NCBI RefSeq assembly: GCF_049341845.1 | Contig: NZ_JBMPIT010000011.1 | Location: 20,051 to 84,050 of the forward strand | Reading direction: 5' to 3' | Origin: Curtobacterium guangdongense | GTDB taxonomy: Bacteria > Actinomycetota > Actinomycetes > Actinomycetales > Microbacteriaceae | DNA length: 64,000 nt | Shown here: one piece after another, positions 7,321-15,766 of the stretch | How the letters are laid out: every line of letters starts with the position of its first letter | Numbering within the stretch: the first letter of the stretch is position 1 | Made by a program: the position numbers and the translations under genes | The notes under the pieces: model-generated | What the model was told of the DNA's origin: nothing | What the model saw: only the letters and a program-made list of their open reading frames with translations | Database searches by the model: none

Positions 7321-7821
7321 TCAACCGCCGTCGTTGGTGAAGTCGTCGACATTGCCCGTCCCGCAAAGCGACCGGACGTTGATAGACATCCCGCCCGTGG
7401 TGGCGTTGAACTGAATCGAGTCGACGTCATGCCCTGCCGAGCCGACCCGGTGCAAGGTCTCGCCGTCCGCCCGCTCGACACTTTGTGTCGTCGTCGCGAG
7501 GCCATGGTCTCGCCAGGCGCGGTCAACACCCTGCATCACGGCCTCTGGATCGCTCACGCCGTCGGCGTCTTGATCCCACGAGAACCAAACCCCCTCGTCA
7601 CCGTCCGGAGTGGTGCAGGGGTCCGCGGTCGGACCGTTGCTCGTGCTCGTCCACTGGCCTCGAGCGACATTCATCGTGTCGCGGACCAGCGACTGCATCT
7701 GCTCGGAAGCCTGTGTGGCGTCCAGAGCTGCGGTCTCCTTCGTCGAGGAGCATGCGGCGACGGAACACGTGATCGCCATGATGAGCGCGGCGATCGCCCT
7801 GCCGCGGATGAAGGAAGTCAT
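7321..7821 (-). CDS. Lipoprotein, immunity-like array member
   Basis: 166 residues: signal peptide MTSFIRGRAIAALIMA... with lipobox VAAC, then a mature domain closely related to the next gene upstream (7876-8418). Shared features are DTMNVARGQWTS, a Cys in DPCTTP, SWDQDADGV, GVDRAWRDHGL, HRVGSAGHDVDSI, and the ending SLCGTGNVDDFT. The paired cysteines suggest one disulfide. Located between two paralogues in a run of same-strand genes following a predicted secreted hydrolase toxin. No named family recognised. Confidence 0.78.
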   Translation of the reverse strand: MTSFIRGRAIAALIMAITCSVAACSSTKETAALDATQASEQMQSLVRDTMNVARGQWTSTSNGPTADPCTTPDGDEGVWFSWDQDADGVSDPEAVMQGVDRAWRDHGLATTTQSVERADGETLHRVGSAGHDVDSIQFNATTGGMSINVRSLCGTGNVDDFTNDGG

Positions 7822-7875
7822 CGGGTCGGGGAGTCTCCGGTCGTGGCTCGGGCCGTGCTGTCGATCGATTCGAGA

Positions 7876-8418
7876 TCACGTGAAGTCGTCGACATTGCCT
7901 TCGCCGCAGAGTGACTGGACCTCGATCGTCATACGGCTCGTTGTCGCCGCGAACAGGATCGAGTCGACGTCTTTGCCTGTGGAGCCGACTCGGTGCAGGA
8001 TCTTGCCGTCTCCCCGCTCGACGCTATGGGTATTGGTCGGAAGCCCCTCGTCACGCCAGGCCTGATCCACCCGCTCCATGACCGCTTTCGGATCGTCGAC
8101 TCCCGGGGCAGTCTGGTCCCGCGAGAACGTGACTCCGTCCTCGCCGGCGGGAGTGCTACAGGGATCGGGAGCGGGGCCATCGCTTGCACTAGTCCACTCC
8201 CCGCCCGCGACCTTCATGGTGTCGCGTACCAAGGTCTGCATCCGTCCGGAAACCTGTTTCGCGTTCAATGAACCTCCAGGAGTCGAAGTGCATGCCGTTG
8301 CGGTGACGGCGAGCGTCAGGATCAGCGCCGCAGCGCCGATGGAGCGCATCGTGTGACCGTGGGAGTTCGGGCGCGTGTCACTGTTGGGGAGTAGATCGTG
8401 CGTGGAGACACCATTCAT
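7876..8418 (-). CDS. Lipoprotein, immunity-like array member
   Basis: 180 residues if started at ATG 8418, which has GGAGGGG seven bases upstream; an ATG at 8349 (MRSIGAAALILTLAV) gives a more typical signal peptide but lacks a ribosome site. The lipobox is TATAC. The mature part is closely related to 7321-7821 (TMKVAGGEWTS, DPCSTP, AVMERVDQAWRDEGL, HRVGSTGKDVDSI, SLCGEGNVDDFT). Preceded by a 316-base gap, so it may have its own promoter. The function as immunity or decoy protein is inference from context. Confidence 0.75.
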   Translation of the reverse strand: MNGVSTHDLLPNSDTRPNSHGHTMRSIGAAALILTLAVTATACTSTPGGSLNAKQVSGRMQTLVRDTMKVAGGEWTSASDGPAPDPCSTPAGEDGVTFSRDQTAPGVDDPKAVMERVDQAWRDEGLPTNTHSVERGDGKILHRVGSTGKDVDSILFAATTSRMTIEVQSLCGEGNVDDFT

Positions 8419-8734
8419 GCTCGGGCCCCTCCGTACACCCGCCGACGGGAGACGAGTCCCATCGAGCCCATGTGATGGCCTTGTCATCGAGGGCGCGGAG
8501 ATCATCGACCAACCGCCGCCCTTCCGATCGTGCAAGCGATTCGACCCTTCGTTGTTCCCTCGCGCTTGCGTTCGCAGATGTACCCGGTTCGTTCGATGCG
8601 GAGGCACAACTCGTCGGATTCATGGCAGACACAAACATCGTTTGGTCAGGATTGCTCTACTGACCTTTGCGACGGTCGCAGAACGGTGGATGAGGAACGT
8701 CCTTGGCTTGGGAGATTCCCGGTCGCCGACGACG
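8419..8734. other. Gap in the lipoprotein array without a convincing gene
   Basis: 316 bases between two lipoprotein genes. Open frames exist on both strands but none has a ribosome site, signal peptide or resemblance to the array. A small inverted repeat (GGTCAG/CTGACC around 8645-8666) could end transcription of the upstream gene. Possibly the remains of a deleted cassette plus a promoter for 7876-8418. Confidence 0.4.
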
Positions 8735-9229
8735 TCAACCTTCTTCGTCGATGGGCGCACACGACGATTCAACGGTGACGGTGGTCGTACGAGGGTTCGC
8801 GGTCACTGCGACCATCGGCTTCCCGTCTTCGTCAGAAACCGCCTGGTAGAGCGTGCCGTACTTCCCGCCGTCGGCTGATTGCACGGTGACAGTTCGGTCG
8901 TGTTCGCGCAGCGTCTTCGCCACGGCGTCGATGTAGGCCTTCGGGTCGCTCGGTGCCGAGCCCATCACGTACCAATGGTCTTGCCGCCCACCATGCGGAT
9001 CGTCATTGGCCGTGCACTCCGCGTGCGCTGGCGCCGCATTGCGCTCTTCCTCTGGCCACTCGGATCCGGCGACGTCGAACACCTGACGGAGTGCCTGCTC
9101 GGCGGCCTGCTTGCTCTGCTTTTCGTCCACAGTGCTCCCATCTCGCGGGGTCGCCGAGCATCCTGACGTTGTCATGGTCAAGGTCACGGCGACGGCCAAG
9201 GCGGCAATCATCGATTTCTTCTGCATCAT
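8735..9229 (-). CDS. Lipoprotein directly downstream of the toxin; probable immunity protein
   Basis: 164 residues: signal peptide MMQKKSMIAALAVAVTLTMT with lipobox TSGC, then a soluble domain with two cysteines (HAECTAND and ESSCAPID). Its ATG lies four bases after the stop of the hydrolase gene at 9234, and its ribosome site is inside that gene's last codons, so the two are tightly coupled. A damaged second copy is at 6354-6765. A lipoprotein encoded immediately after a secreted lipase-like toxin fits a surface immunity protein that protects the producer (as with TilA and the staphylococcal toxin TslA). That role is inference; the family has no name I know. Confidence 0.78.
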   Translation of the reverse strand: MMQKKSMIAALAVAVTLTMTTSGCSATPRDGSTVDEKQSKQAAEQALRQVFDVAGSEWPEEERNAAPAHAECTANDDPHGGRQDHWYVMGSAPSDPKAYIDAVAKTLREHDRTVTVQSADGGKYGTLYQAVSDEDGKPMVAVTANPRTTTVTVESSCAPIDEEG

Positions 9230-9233
9230 GCGC

Positions 9234-11039
9234 TCACCATGGATTGAGGGTCGCCGTCGCCGTGTCGAGGAGCGACGATGTTTTCCGATCCAGATAACCG
9301 TACGGGTCGTCGGTGTCCTTGTGCTTGATCGGGTCATGAACTGTGACACCGTGAACATCCGAGCCCGCGACGGCGCCGGAGGGTCCGAGCGTCTTCGATC
9401 CTGTCCCGAGCGGTTCTGCCCCGAAGGAGGGAGAGCTTGGGTCAGTGCGCCCGCTTCCGAAACGCCCGAGCCCGGCGACACTTTCATCTCCGGTCCCCGC
9501 GTACACATGCTCGGCATGCAAGTCGCCAGCATCGTGGATCGACGTGGGGATACCAGCTGAGCCCAGGTTGACGAAGCTCTGCACGTGTAGGTCGGCCGCG
9601 TGTGCGAGAGCGAGTGACGCTGTCGTCGTGCCATACGAGTGTCCGATGACGTTCAGCACCGTGTCGTCGCTCCGAGTGGCGCGGAACCCTTCGAGGTCAG
9701 CTGCGAGCCGATCAGCACCAGCGTTTGCTTTGTCATCTGACAAGACTTGGAACGGATCGACGAGTGCGTTCACCGGCGTGTCGTAGTTGATCCACGCCAC
9801 GACCGCAGTTTCGGAGGGATCGCCGGTGAAGGCGTTCTGGACTTCCTTGATGTTACGAGCAGCCCGCTGCAGCACCGTCGAGTCTCCCATCGTGGTCGCC
9901 ATGCCTGGCACGACGTAGCTCACGTTCGCGGCAGCGTCGAGATCGCCGACCGAGATCGCCCCGAGCGGCGGATTGCCCATCCGGAAGGACACGATCTGCA
10001 CTGGCTGATTGCGGAACGCCGCGTCGTGGGGAAGCTGGCTGCCACGAGCCGCACTCGCGAAGTTCTCGAGCTTCTTGTTCAAGTCGCGTTCAGCCTGCAG
10101 TTCGTTCGCGAGGTCGTAGGGGTGGAGACCACGCTCGACAGCAGCATTCACGCGTGTGTGCAGGTCAGCAAGCCTGAGGTCTGACTCGTGCTTCTGGCGC
10201 CGGAGTTCGGCCCTGTTCGCGGTGTCCCGCGCCCAGTACGCGACACCGTTGAGGTTCCCGATCACCGCAGGGAACGCCGCGATGAACGCATCCTGCGCGG
10301 CCGAGTGGGCACCCTTCGAGCCCTTTCCGTCGTCGCCGCCGAGGTCAGACCACCACTTCGCGACAGCCTTCGGGTCGCTCACCTTTCCCAAGCGATCGGC
10401 GAGTGCCTTGTCGCCGGCGAACGCGGCGACCTCCTCCGGCTTCAGCCCGCTGAGGAACGCGAGCAGCTGCGCGTCGGTCATACCCGTGATAGTTGCAGCG
10501 CTCGTCGCGAACGCTCCGATCACCTCGGATTCACCGAGCTTCGACGCGGTCTCCGCATCCGCAGCCTTCCGGCGAGCGACGAGGTCCTGCCACGACTGCT
10601 CGAGCGCGACCTTCGACACCTGCAGGCCGGCTGCTTCGGCGGAGAGCCCGAGCATCTTGGCCGGGGCGTCGTCGGCGTCCGACTGCTGCAGCTTGTCGAC
10701 CGCTCGCGCGTTCGAGGTCAGGTCCTGGTGATTTCGGCTCTGCGCCGCCTTGATCGTCTGCGCTTCGGTCTGGATCTGCTCGATCCTCGCGGCGTAGGCG
10801 ATCAGTACGGTCGCAGCTCGATCGACGTGGCCCGCGATGCGCTCGCCGCCGGAACCGATCTCGGCTGCCGCGGAGACGAACGATGCCTTGTTCTTCGCCT
10901 TCCACTCTCCGTCGGAGACGACCTCCGCCTGCCGGTGCACCCGGCTCGAAGCGGTCCGGATCTTCGACGACCGCTGCTGAAGGCGCTGCGCGACGGAACG
11001 GATCGACTGGGGGTCGCCTGCGGTCGGGTCCGCGCTCAC
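9234..11039 (-). CDS. Predicted type VII secreted alpha/beta-hydrolase (DUF1023-like)
   Basis: 601 residues from GTG at 11039, overlapping the upstream gene's stop as GTGA. The N-terminal 100 residues are helical with a WXG-like turn (SDGEWKAKNKASF) as in actinobacterial type VII secretion substrates; a helical middle (about 100-350) includes an Ala/Glu-rich coil. The C-terminal domain (about 360-590) contains GHSYG with the nucleophile Ser near 468, a GTGDESV segment near 516, and SDVHGVTVHD near 560 as likely acid and His, matching DUF1023-type alpha/beta hydrolases. No Sec signal. Likely an exported esterase or phospholipase toxin, followed by lipoprotein genes. Substrate unknown; an enzymatic housekeeping role cannot be excluded. 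Confidence 0.78.
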   Translation of the reverse strand: MSADPTAGDPQSIRSVAQRLQQRSSKIRTASSRVHRQAEVVSDGEWKAKNKASFVSAAAEIGSGGERIAGHVDRAATVLIAYAARIEQIQTEAQTIKAAQSRNHQDLTSNARAVDKLQQSDADDAPAKMLGLSAEAAGLQVSKVALEQSWQDLVARRKAADAETASKLGESEVIGAFATSAATITGMTDAQLLAFLSGLKPEEVAAFAGDKALADRLGKVSDPKAVAKWWSDLGGDDGKGSKGAHSAAQDAFIAAFPAVIGNLNGVAYWARDTANRAELRRQKHESDLRLADLHTRVNAAVERGLHPYDLANELQAERDLNKKLENFASAARGSQLPHDAAFRNQPVQIVSFRMGNPPLGAISVGDLDAAANVSYVVPGMATTMGDSTVLQRAARNIKEVQNAFTGDPSETAVVAWINYDTPVNALVDPFQVLSDDKANAGADRLAADLEGFRATRSDDTVLNVIGHSYGTTTASLALAHAADLHVQSFVNLGSAGIPTSIHDAGDLHAEHVYAGTGDESVAGLGRFGSGRTDPSSPSFGAEPLGTGSKTLGPSGAVAGSDVHGVTVHDPIKHKDTDDPYGYLDRKTSSLLDTATATLNPW

Positions 11040-11314
11040 GAGCCGGCCGCCCGTGCTCGGGAGGCGTCCCAGTCCTCGAAGCCAGCGACGACGCTGTGCG
11101 CCTGTTTCGCGACGGCGCCCGTGTTGTGCTCGAGCGCGGTGATCATGTCGGTTTGCACGCGGAGCGACATCTCGAACGCGGACTGCACCTCGGCTGCGCC
11201 GAAGTCCGCGCTGCCGAGAACGGAGACCGCGGCGCTGCTGAGCTGCGTCTGACTCTGCTCGATCTTGCCGGCGATGCCGCGGATTGCCCCCGCGTCGATG
11301 ACGACGTCCGTCAC
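11036..11314 (-). CDS. Small ESX/EspC-like helical protein, partner of the hydrolase
   Basis: 92 residues, no signal peptide, mostly helical (MTDVVIDAGAIRGIAGKIEQ...). The central SADFGAAEV turn between two helices resembles the GDFG turn of EspC/ESX-type secretion partners, and the size equals WXG100 proteins. Its stop overlaps the hydrolase start by four bases, so the two are made in equal amounts and probably form a heterodimer for type VII export. No secretion ATPase (EccC) is in the window. Exact subfamily uncertain. Confidence 0.72.
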   Translation of the reverse strand: MTDVVIDAGAIRGIAGKIEQSQTQLSSAAVSVLGSADFGAAEVQSAFEMSLRVQTDMITALEHNTGAVAKQAHSVVAGFEDWDASRARAAGS

Positions 11315-11396
11315 GGTGTTCCTTCCCCCGAAGTGGTACGTCCGGCAGCATATCAGCCCGCCCGCAGGTGTCGGGCGCCGCTGTTACGGTGCAGCA

Positions 11397-14300
11397 ATGC
11401 AGATCACGCCCGAGGGCCACGCGCTCCTCAGCCCGAGCGACCTCACCACGTGGGCGTCGTGCGAGTGGGCGTTCCTCCGCAAACTCGACGCCAAGCTCGG
11501 CCGCGGGGAGGCCCTGCCTGAGTCGCACGACGACATGCTCGACCGGACGGCGAAGCTCGGGGACAAGCACGAGCTCGACTACGTCGAGATCCTCAAGGCG
11601 AACCACGACGTCGTGGAGTTCGACCGCCCGGCGCCGCCCGAGTACAACGCAGCAGCCGAAGCGACACTGCAGACCATGCGCACGGGCGCGGACGTCCTCT
11701 ACCAGCCGACGTTCCACCGACCGCCGACCGCGGACGAGGCGGGCTTCATCGGCTTCGCGGACTTCATCATCCGCAACGACCGCGGCGAGTACGAGGTCTA
11801 CGACACCAAGCTCGCCCGCCACGCCAAGATCAGCGCCCTGCTGCAGCTCGCCGCCTACGCCGAGCAGATGCGCGCACATGACATCCCGACGGGCGAGCAG
11901 GTCCACCTGGTCCTCGGCGACCGGACGACGACCACGCACGACCTGGCCGACATCACGCCGGTGTACCGCACGCAGCGCGCCGAGCTCACACGTTTGATCG
12001 CCGAGCGGATCGCAGCGGATGAACCCCTTCGGTGGGGCGATCCGCGGTACAGCAGCTGCGGTCGCTGCTCCGTCTGCCAGACCCAGGTGGAGCAGCACCG
12101 TGACCTGGTCCTCGTCGCCGGGATGCGCCTCGACCAGCGGACGAAGCTGATCCGGCAGGGGGTGCTGACGATCGACGACCTGGCGGTCCGCACCGCACCG
12201 GTGCCCGGCATGTCGAGCACGACGCAAGGTCGCCTGGTCCGGCAGGCGAGCCTCCAGGTCGAGTCGGAGCGGACGGCGACGAAGAAGCCGGCATGGGAGC
12301 TGGCAGACGCAACAGCCCTCGACGCGATCCCCGTACCGGACGCGGGCGACGTGTTCTTCGACTTCGAGGGGGACCCGCTCCACACCGAGGACGGCGTCCA
12401 CTGGGGGCTCGACTACCTCTTCGGCCTGGTCGACGACCGCGCGGAGTTCACGGCGTTCTGGGCGCACACGATCCGAGACGAACGACAGGCCCTGGTGGAC
12501 TTCCTCGCGTTCATCGAGGAGCGTCGGCGGGAGCACCCCGGCATGCACGTCTACCACTACGCCGCCTACGAGCGGACGCACCTGCTGTCCCTCGCCGCGC
12601 GGCACGGCGTCGGCGAGGAAGCCGTCGACGACCTGCTCCGCGCTGGAGTGCTCGTCGATCTGTACCCGATCGTCCGCAAGGCGCTCGTCGTCGGCAGCCA
12701 CAGCTACTCGATCAAGAAGCTCGAGCCCCTCTACATGGGCGAGGACTTGCGCCTCAGCGACGTGACGAACGCCGCGGACAGCATCACCGCCTACGTCGAC
12801 GCGATCGAGGAACTCCGGAACGGGGACGCCGCCGAGGGCCAGCGGATGCTCGACCAGGTCGCGGACTACAACGCCTACGACTGCCGCTCGACCCTGCGGC
12901 TGCGCGACTGGCTGCTGTCGCTCCGGCCGCCGTCCACCGACGCGCCGACCGAACTCGACCTGCCGCCGATCCCCGTCGAGCGCGAGCCGAACCCTGTGTA
13001 CGTCGCGTTGGCTTCTGAGCTGGAGCACGTCGAGGCGCTCGACCGCACGCCGGACCAGACCGCTCTGGCGCTCGCCGCGGCCGCGATCGACTACCACCGC
13101 CGCGAAGCCAAGACCTTCTGGCAGGACCACTTCGACCGGCTCCGCAACCCGGTCGACGAGTGGGCGGACACTCGCGACGTCCTCGTCGTGGAGCGTGCGT
13201 GCGTGGAGCGCGATTGGGACATGCTGCCGCGTGCCCGCTCGCAGTCCCGAGAGCTCCGGTTGTCGGGGACGCTCGCGCCCGGCAGTCGGCTCCGGCCTGG
13301 AGGCTCGCCCCACCTCGTCTACGACGACCCGCCTCCGCCATCGGTCGGTTCACCGGGCCCCGGGTCGAAGGGAGCGACGGACCGCGCCGTGATCCTGGAC
13401 GTCCACGACAACGGCGACGCGACAGAGGTACTCGTGCTCGAACGCCTGCCGGTCGGTGGGGAGCCGCACCACGAGTTCCCGGTCGCGCTCGCCCCGTCGT
13501 CACCGCCGCGCGCAAAGCCCCAGCCCGAGGCGATCGCCGAGTGGGGCGCCGAGGTCCTCGACGCCCTGCCGGCGATGCTGCCGGACCCGGCGTTCGACCT
13601 GCTCCGGCGGGTGCCTCCGCGCGGTGCGATCGCGCCCGTGGTCGGTGACGACACCGTCGCCGCGGTGGTCTCGACGCTGCTCGGGCTCGACCGGTCGTAC
13701 CTGGCGATCCAGGGTCCTCCGGGAACGGGCAAGACCTACGTCGGGTCGAACGTCGTCGCACGGCTCGTCCGTGAGCACGGCTGGCGCGTGGGAGTGGTGG
13801 GACAGTCGCACGCGACGAGCGAGAACTTCCTGACCTCGGTGGTGCGAGCGGGCGTGCCGGCCGACCGCGTCGTGAAGCAGCCGAAGGCCGGCGCCGAGGC
13901 CGACGAGATCGAGGCGGCGGCGTGGACCCCCGTGAAGAACGGTGCCGCGATCGCCGCGTTCCTTGAGTCGTGCGAGCAGAGCGGCACCGGGGGAGTCGTC
14001 GGCGGCACCGCGTGGACGTTCGCGAACGAGTCGACGATCGCGCGGCGCTCCCTCGACCTGCTCGTCGTCGACGAAGCCGGACAGTTCTCGCTCGCCCCCA
14101 CGATCGCGTCCTCGATCGCCGCGACCCGGCTGCTCCTGCTCGGGGATCCGCAGCAGCTGCCGCAGGTTTCGCAGGGATCGCACCCCGAGCCCGTCGACGA
14201 GTCGGCACTCGGGTGGCTGGCGGACGGCGAACACGTCCTGCCTGCCGAGTTCGGGTACTTCCTCGCGCGGACCCGGCGGATGGAGCCGGCGCTGACGTCG

Positions 14301-14852
14301 GCCGTGTCGGGGCTGTCCTACAACGGGCAGCTCACGTCGATGGCGACCGGGCGGCACCTCGACGGCATCGACGCCGGTGTGCACCCGGTGCCGGTCGTGC
14401 ACGCGGGCAACACGACGTCGTCGCTCGAGGAAGCTGCACGCGTGGTGTCCCTGGCGAGGGACGTCGTCGGCCGGTCGTGGACCGAGGGCGACACGGTCCG
14501 GACCCTGACCGACGAGGACGTCATCGTCGTCGCGCCCTACAACGCGCAGGGCGCGGCGATCCGTCAGGAGCTCGACCGAGCTGGGCTCACGGGCACGCAG
14601 ATCGGGACGGTCGACATGTTCCAGGGACGGGAGGCCGTCGTGTCGATCGTGTCGCTCGCCGCGTCGAGCGCTGCTGACATCCCACGGGGGCTCGACTTCC
14701 TGCTCATGCCGAACCGCCTGAACGTGGCGCTCTCGCGTGCGAAGTGGGCGGCGTACCTCGTGCACTCGCCGGCGTTGACGACGGCGCTGCCGCCGTCGAT
14801 CCCCGGCCTGTCCCTGCTGTCCCGTTTCATCGAGTTGGTCGCCCCGCGCTGA
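11397..14852 (+). CDS. TM0106-type RecB-like nuclease fused to SF1 helicase
   Basis: 1151 residues. The N-terminus is a PD-(D/E)XK RecB-type nuclease (YEVYDTKLARHAKISALLQL near 140-165, then CGRCSVCQ). A middle RNase-H-like exonuclease segment contains DVFFDFEGDP near 318 and YHYAAYERTHLL. The C-terminal UPF1-like helicase has Walker A GPPGTGKT near 776, DEAGQFS near 894, GDPQQLPQVS, the MFQGREAVV motif and LNVALSRAK. This architecture fits DNA or RNA end processing; its cellular role is unsettled. The ATG at 11397 was chosen because the upstream extension is unrelated. Monocistronic. Confidence 0.88.
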   Translation: MQITPEGHALLSPSDLTTWASCEWAFLRKLDAKLGRGEALPESHDDMLDRTAKLGDKHELDYVEILKANHDVVEFDRPAPPEYNAAAEATLQTMRTGADVLYQPTFHRPPTADEAGFIGFADFIIRNDRGEYEVYDTKLARHAKISALLQLAAYAEQMRAHDIPTGEQVHLVLGDRTTTTHDLADITPVYRTQRAELTRLIAERIAADEPLRWGDPRYSSCGRCSVCQTQVEQHRDLVLVAGMRLDQRTKLIRQGVLTIDDLAVRTAPVPGMSSTTQGRLVRQASLQVESERTATKKPAWELADATALDAIPVPDAGDVFFDFEGDPLHTEDGVHWGLDYLFGLVDDRAEFTAFWAHTIRDERQALVDFLAFIEERRREHPGMHVYHYAAYERTHLLSLAARHGVGEEAVDDLLRAGVLVDLYPIVRKALVVGSHSYSIKKLEPLYMGEDLRLSDVTNAADSITAYVDAIEELRNGDAAEGQRMLDQVADYNAYDCRSTLRLRDWLLSLRPPSTDAPTELDLPPIPVEREPNPVYVALASELEHVEALDRTPDQTALALAAAAIDYHRREAKTFWQDHFDRLRNPVDEWADTRDVLVVERACVERDWDMLPRARSQSRELRLSGTLAPGSRLRPGGSPHLVYDDPPPPSVGSPGPGSKGATDRAVILDVHDNGDATEVLVLERLPVGGEPHHEFPVALAPSSPPRAKPQPEAIAEWGAEVLDALPAMLPDPAFDLLRRVPPRGAIAPVVGDDTVAAVVSTLLGLDRSYLAIQGPPGTGKTYVGSNVVARLVREHGWRVGVVGQSHATSENFLTSVVRAGVPADRVVKQPKAGAEADEIEAAAWTPVKNGAAIAAFLESCEQSGTGGVVGGTAWTFANESTIARRSLDLLVVDEAGQFSLAPTIASSIAATRLLLLGDPQQLPQVSQGSHPEPVDESALGWLADGEHVLPAEFGYFLARTRRMEPALTSAVSGLSYNGQLTSMATGRHLDGIDAGVHPVPVVHAGNTTSSLEEAARVVSLARDVVGRSWTEGDTVRTLTDEDVIVVAPYNAQGAAIRQELDRAGLTGTQIGTVDMFQGREAVVSIVSLAASSAADIPRGLDFLLMPNRLNVALSRAKWAAYLVHSPALTTALPPSIPGLSLLSRFIELVAPR

Positions 14853-14902
14853 CGCCCAGACGGGGGCGTGTCCGCCGTCGTCGTCACTCCTAATCTTGAG
14901 GG

Positions 14903-15277
14903 GTGATCGATTTCAGTAACGGCTCCGTCTTCAAGCTCTCGCAGTGCGATCCCGCGGAGATCGCTCCCCAGGTTTCGGCGCTGCTGCTCGACGGAGAACA
15001 GATCCTCGTGGCTGCGAAGACCATCCGTGACTTCGTCGTCTTCACGGACAAGCGCGTCATCGCGGTGAACGTGCAGGGCATGACCGGGAAGAAGCGCGAT
15101 TTCACCTCGCTGCCGTACAGCAAGATCCAGGCGTTCTCCGTGGAGACTGCGGGCACGTTCGACCTCGATGCCGAACTCGAGCTCTGGTTCAGCGGACTCG
15201 GCAAGGTGAAGCTCGAGTTCAAGGGCAGGTTCGACATCACCTATCTCGGCAAGCTCATCGCGCACCACGTGCTGTAG
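14903..15277 (+). CDS. PH-domain protein (bPH/YvbH-like)
   Basis: 124 residues from GTG 14903 after TTGAGGG. The sequence DEGxxL-like start, then FVVFTDKRVIAVNVQGMTG, SLPYSKIQAFSVETAG and ELELWFSG follow the bacterial pleckstrin-homology pattern in which a protein folds as a beta barrel with one C-terminal helix. Function of these small cytosolic proteins is not established. First of three same-strand genes closely spaced (8 and 1 bases). Confidence 0.82.
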   Translation: MIDFSNGSVFKLSQCDPAEIAPQVSALLLDGEQILVAAKTIRDFVVFTDKRVIAVNVQGMTGKKRDFTSLPYSKIQAFSVETAGTFDLDAELELWFSGLGKVKLEFKGRFDITYLGKLIAHHVL

Positions 15278-15285
15278 GCAGAACA

Positions 15286-15765
15286 GTGAACGGGAACGAT
15301 CGAATCCCCGCCGACGGCTGGGACCTGCCATCACCCGAACCGTTGGCGGACGCTTCGGTGCCACGCGGGGACTTCAGAGCTCGACCTGTTCCGTCGGCGC
15401 AGCCGATTGTGTTCCCGATTCCCGGCTCCGGCGTCGCGTCGATCAACGGCCTGCCCGTGCACCAGACGCCATGGGGGTTCGTTCCACTGGTCGCCGTTGC
15501 ACCGCTCCCGACGAACGGGATCGCCGTGGCAGGTATGGTGCTCGGGATCATCGGAGCCGGCACCTCCTTCAGTCTCGCGCTCACGTGGTGGCTCGCCGCG
15601 CCCATGGCTGTCCTCGGTCTCGTCTTCGGGATCGTCGGTCTCCGTCGTGCGCCGAGCCGCGGGAACCGTGGACGGGGCCAGGCGATCACGGCGATCGTGC
15701 TCTGCGGCATTCCCGTCGCTTTCTTCGTGCTCCTGATGGCCGGGCTTGCCGGAACGGCCGATTGA
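15286..15765 (+). CDS. DUF4190-like membrane protein
   Basis: 159 residues from GTG. A proline-rich soluble N-terminus (about 1-70) precedes two or three hydrophobic helices (about 78-120 and 135-157) with the repeated pattern GIAVAGMVLGIIGAG and MAVLGLVFGIVGLRRA, typical of DUF4190-type small membrane proteins. A basic loop RRAPSRGNRGRGQ separates the helices. No function known. It lies eight bases after the PH-domain gene. Confidence 0.72.
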   Translation: MNGNDRIPADGWDLPSPEPLADASVPRGDFRARPVPSAQPIVFPIPGSGVASINGLPVHQTPWGFVPLVAVAPLPTNGIAVAGMVLGIIGAGTSFSLALTWWLAAPMAVLGLVFGIVGLRRAPSRGNRGRGQAITAIVLCGIPVAFFVLLMAGLAGTAD

Positions 15766-15766
15766 C

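Noticed and set aside
8378..8878. Open frames in the gap between lipoprotein genes
   Set aside because: No ribosome site, no signal peptide and no similarity to the array or to any family I know.
11265..11396. N-terminal extension of the nuclease-helicase
   Set aside because: It would overlap the start of the divergent ESX-like gene and matches nothing; the ATG at 11397 begins the conserved part.
9234..13313. 1359-residue frame opposite the nuclease-helicase
   Set aside because: Only the last 601 residues make biological sense; the rest is GC-rich antisense sequence over a clear helicase gene.
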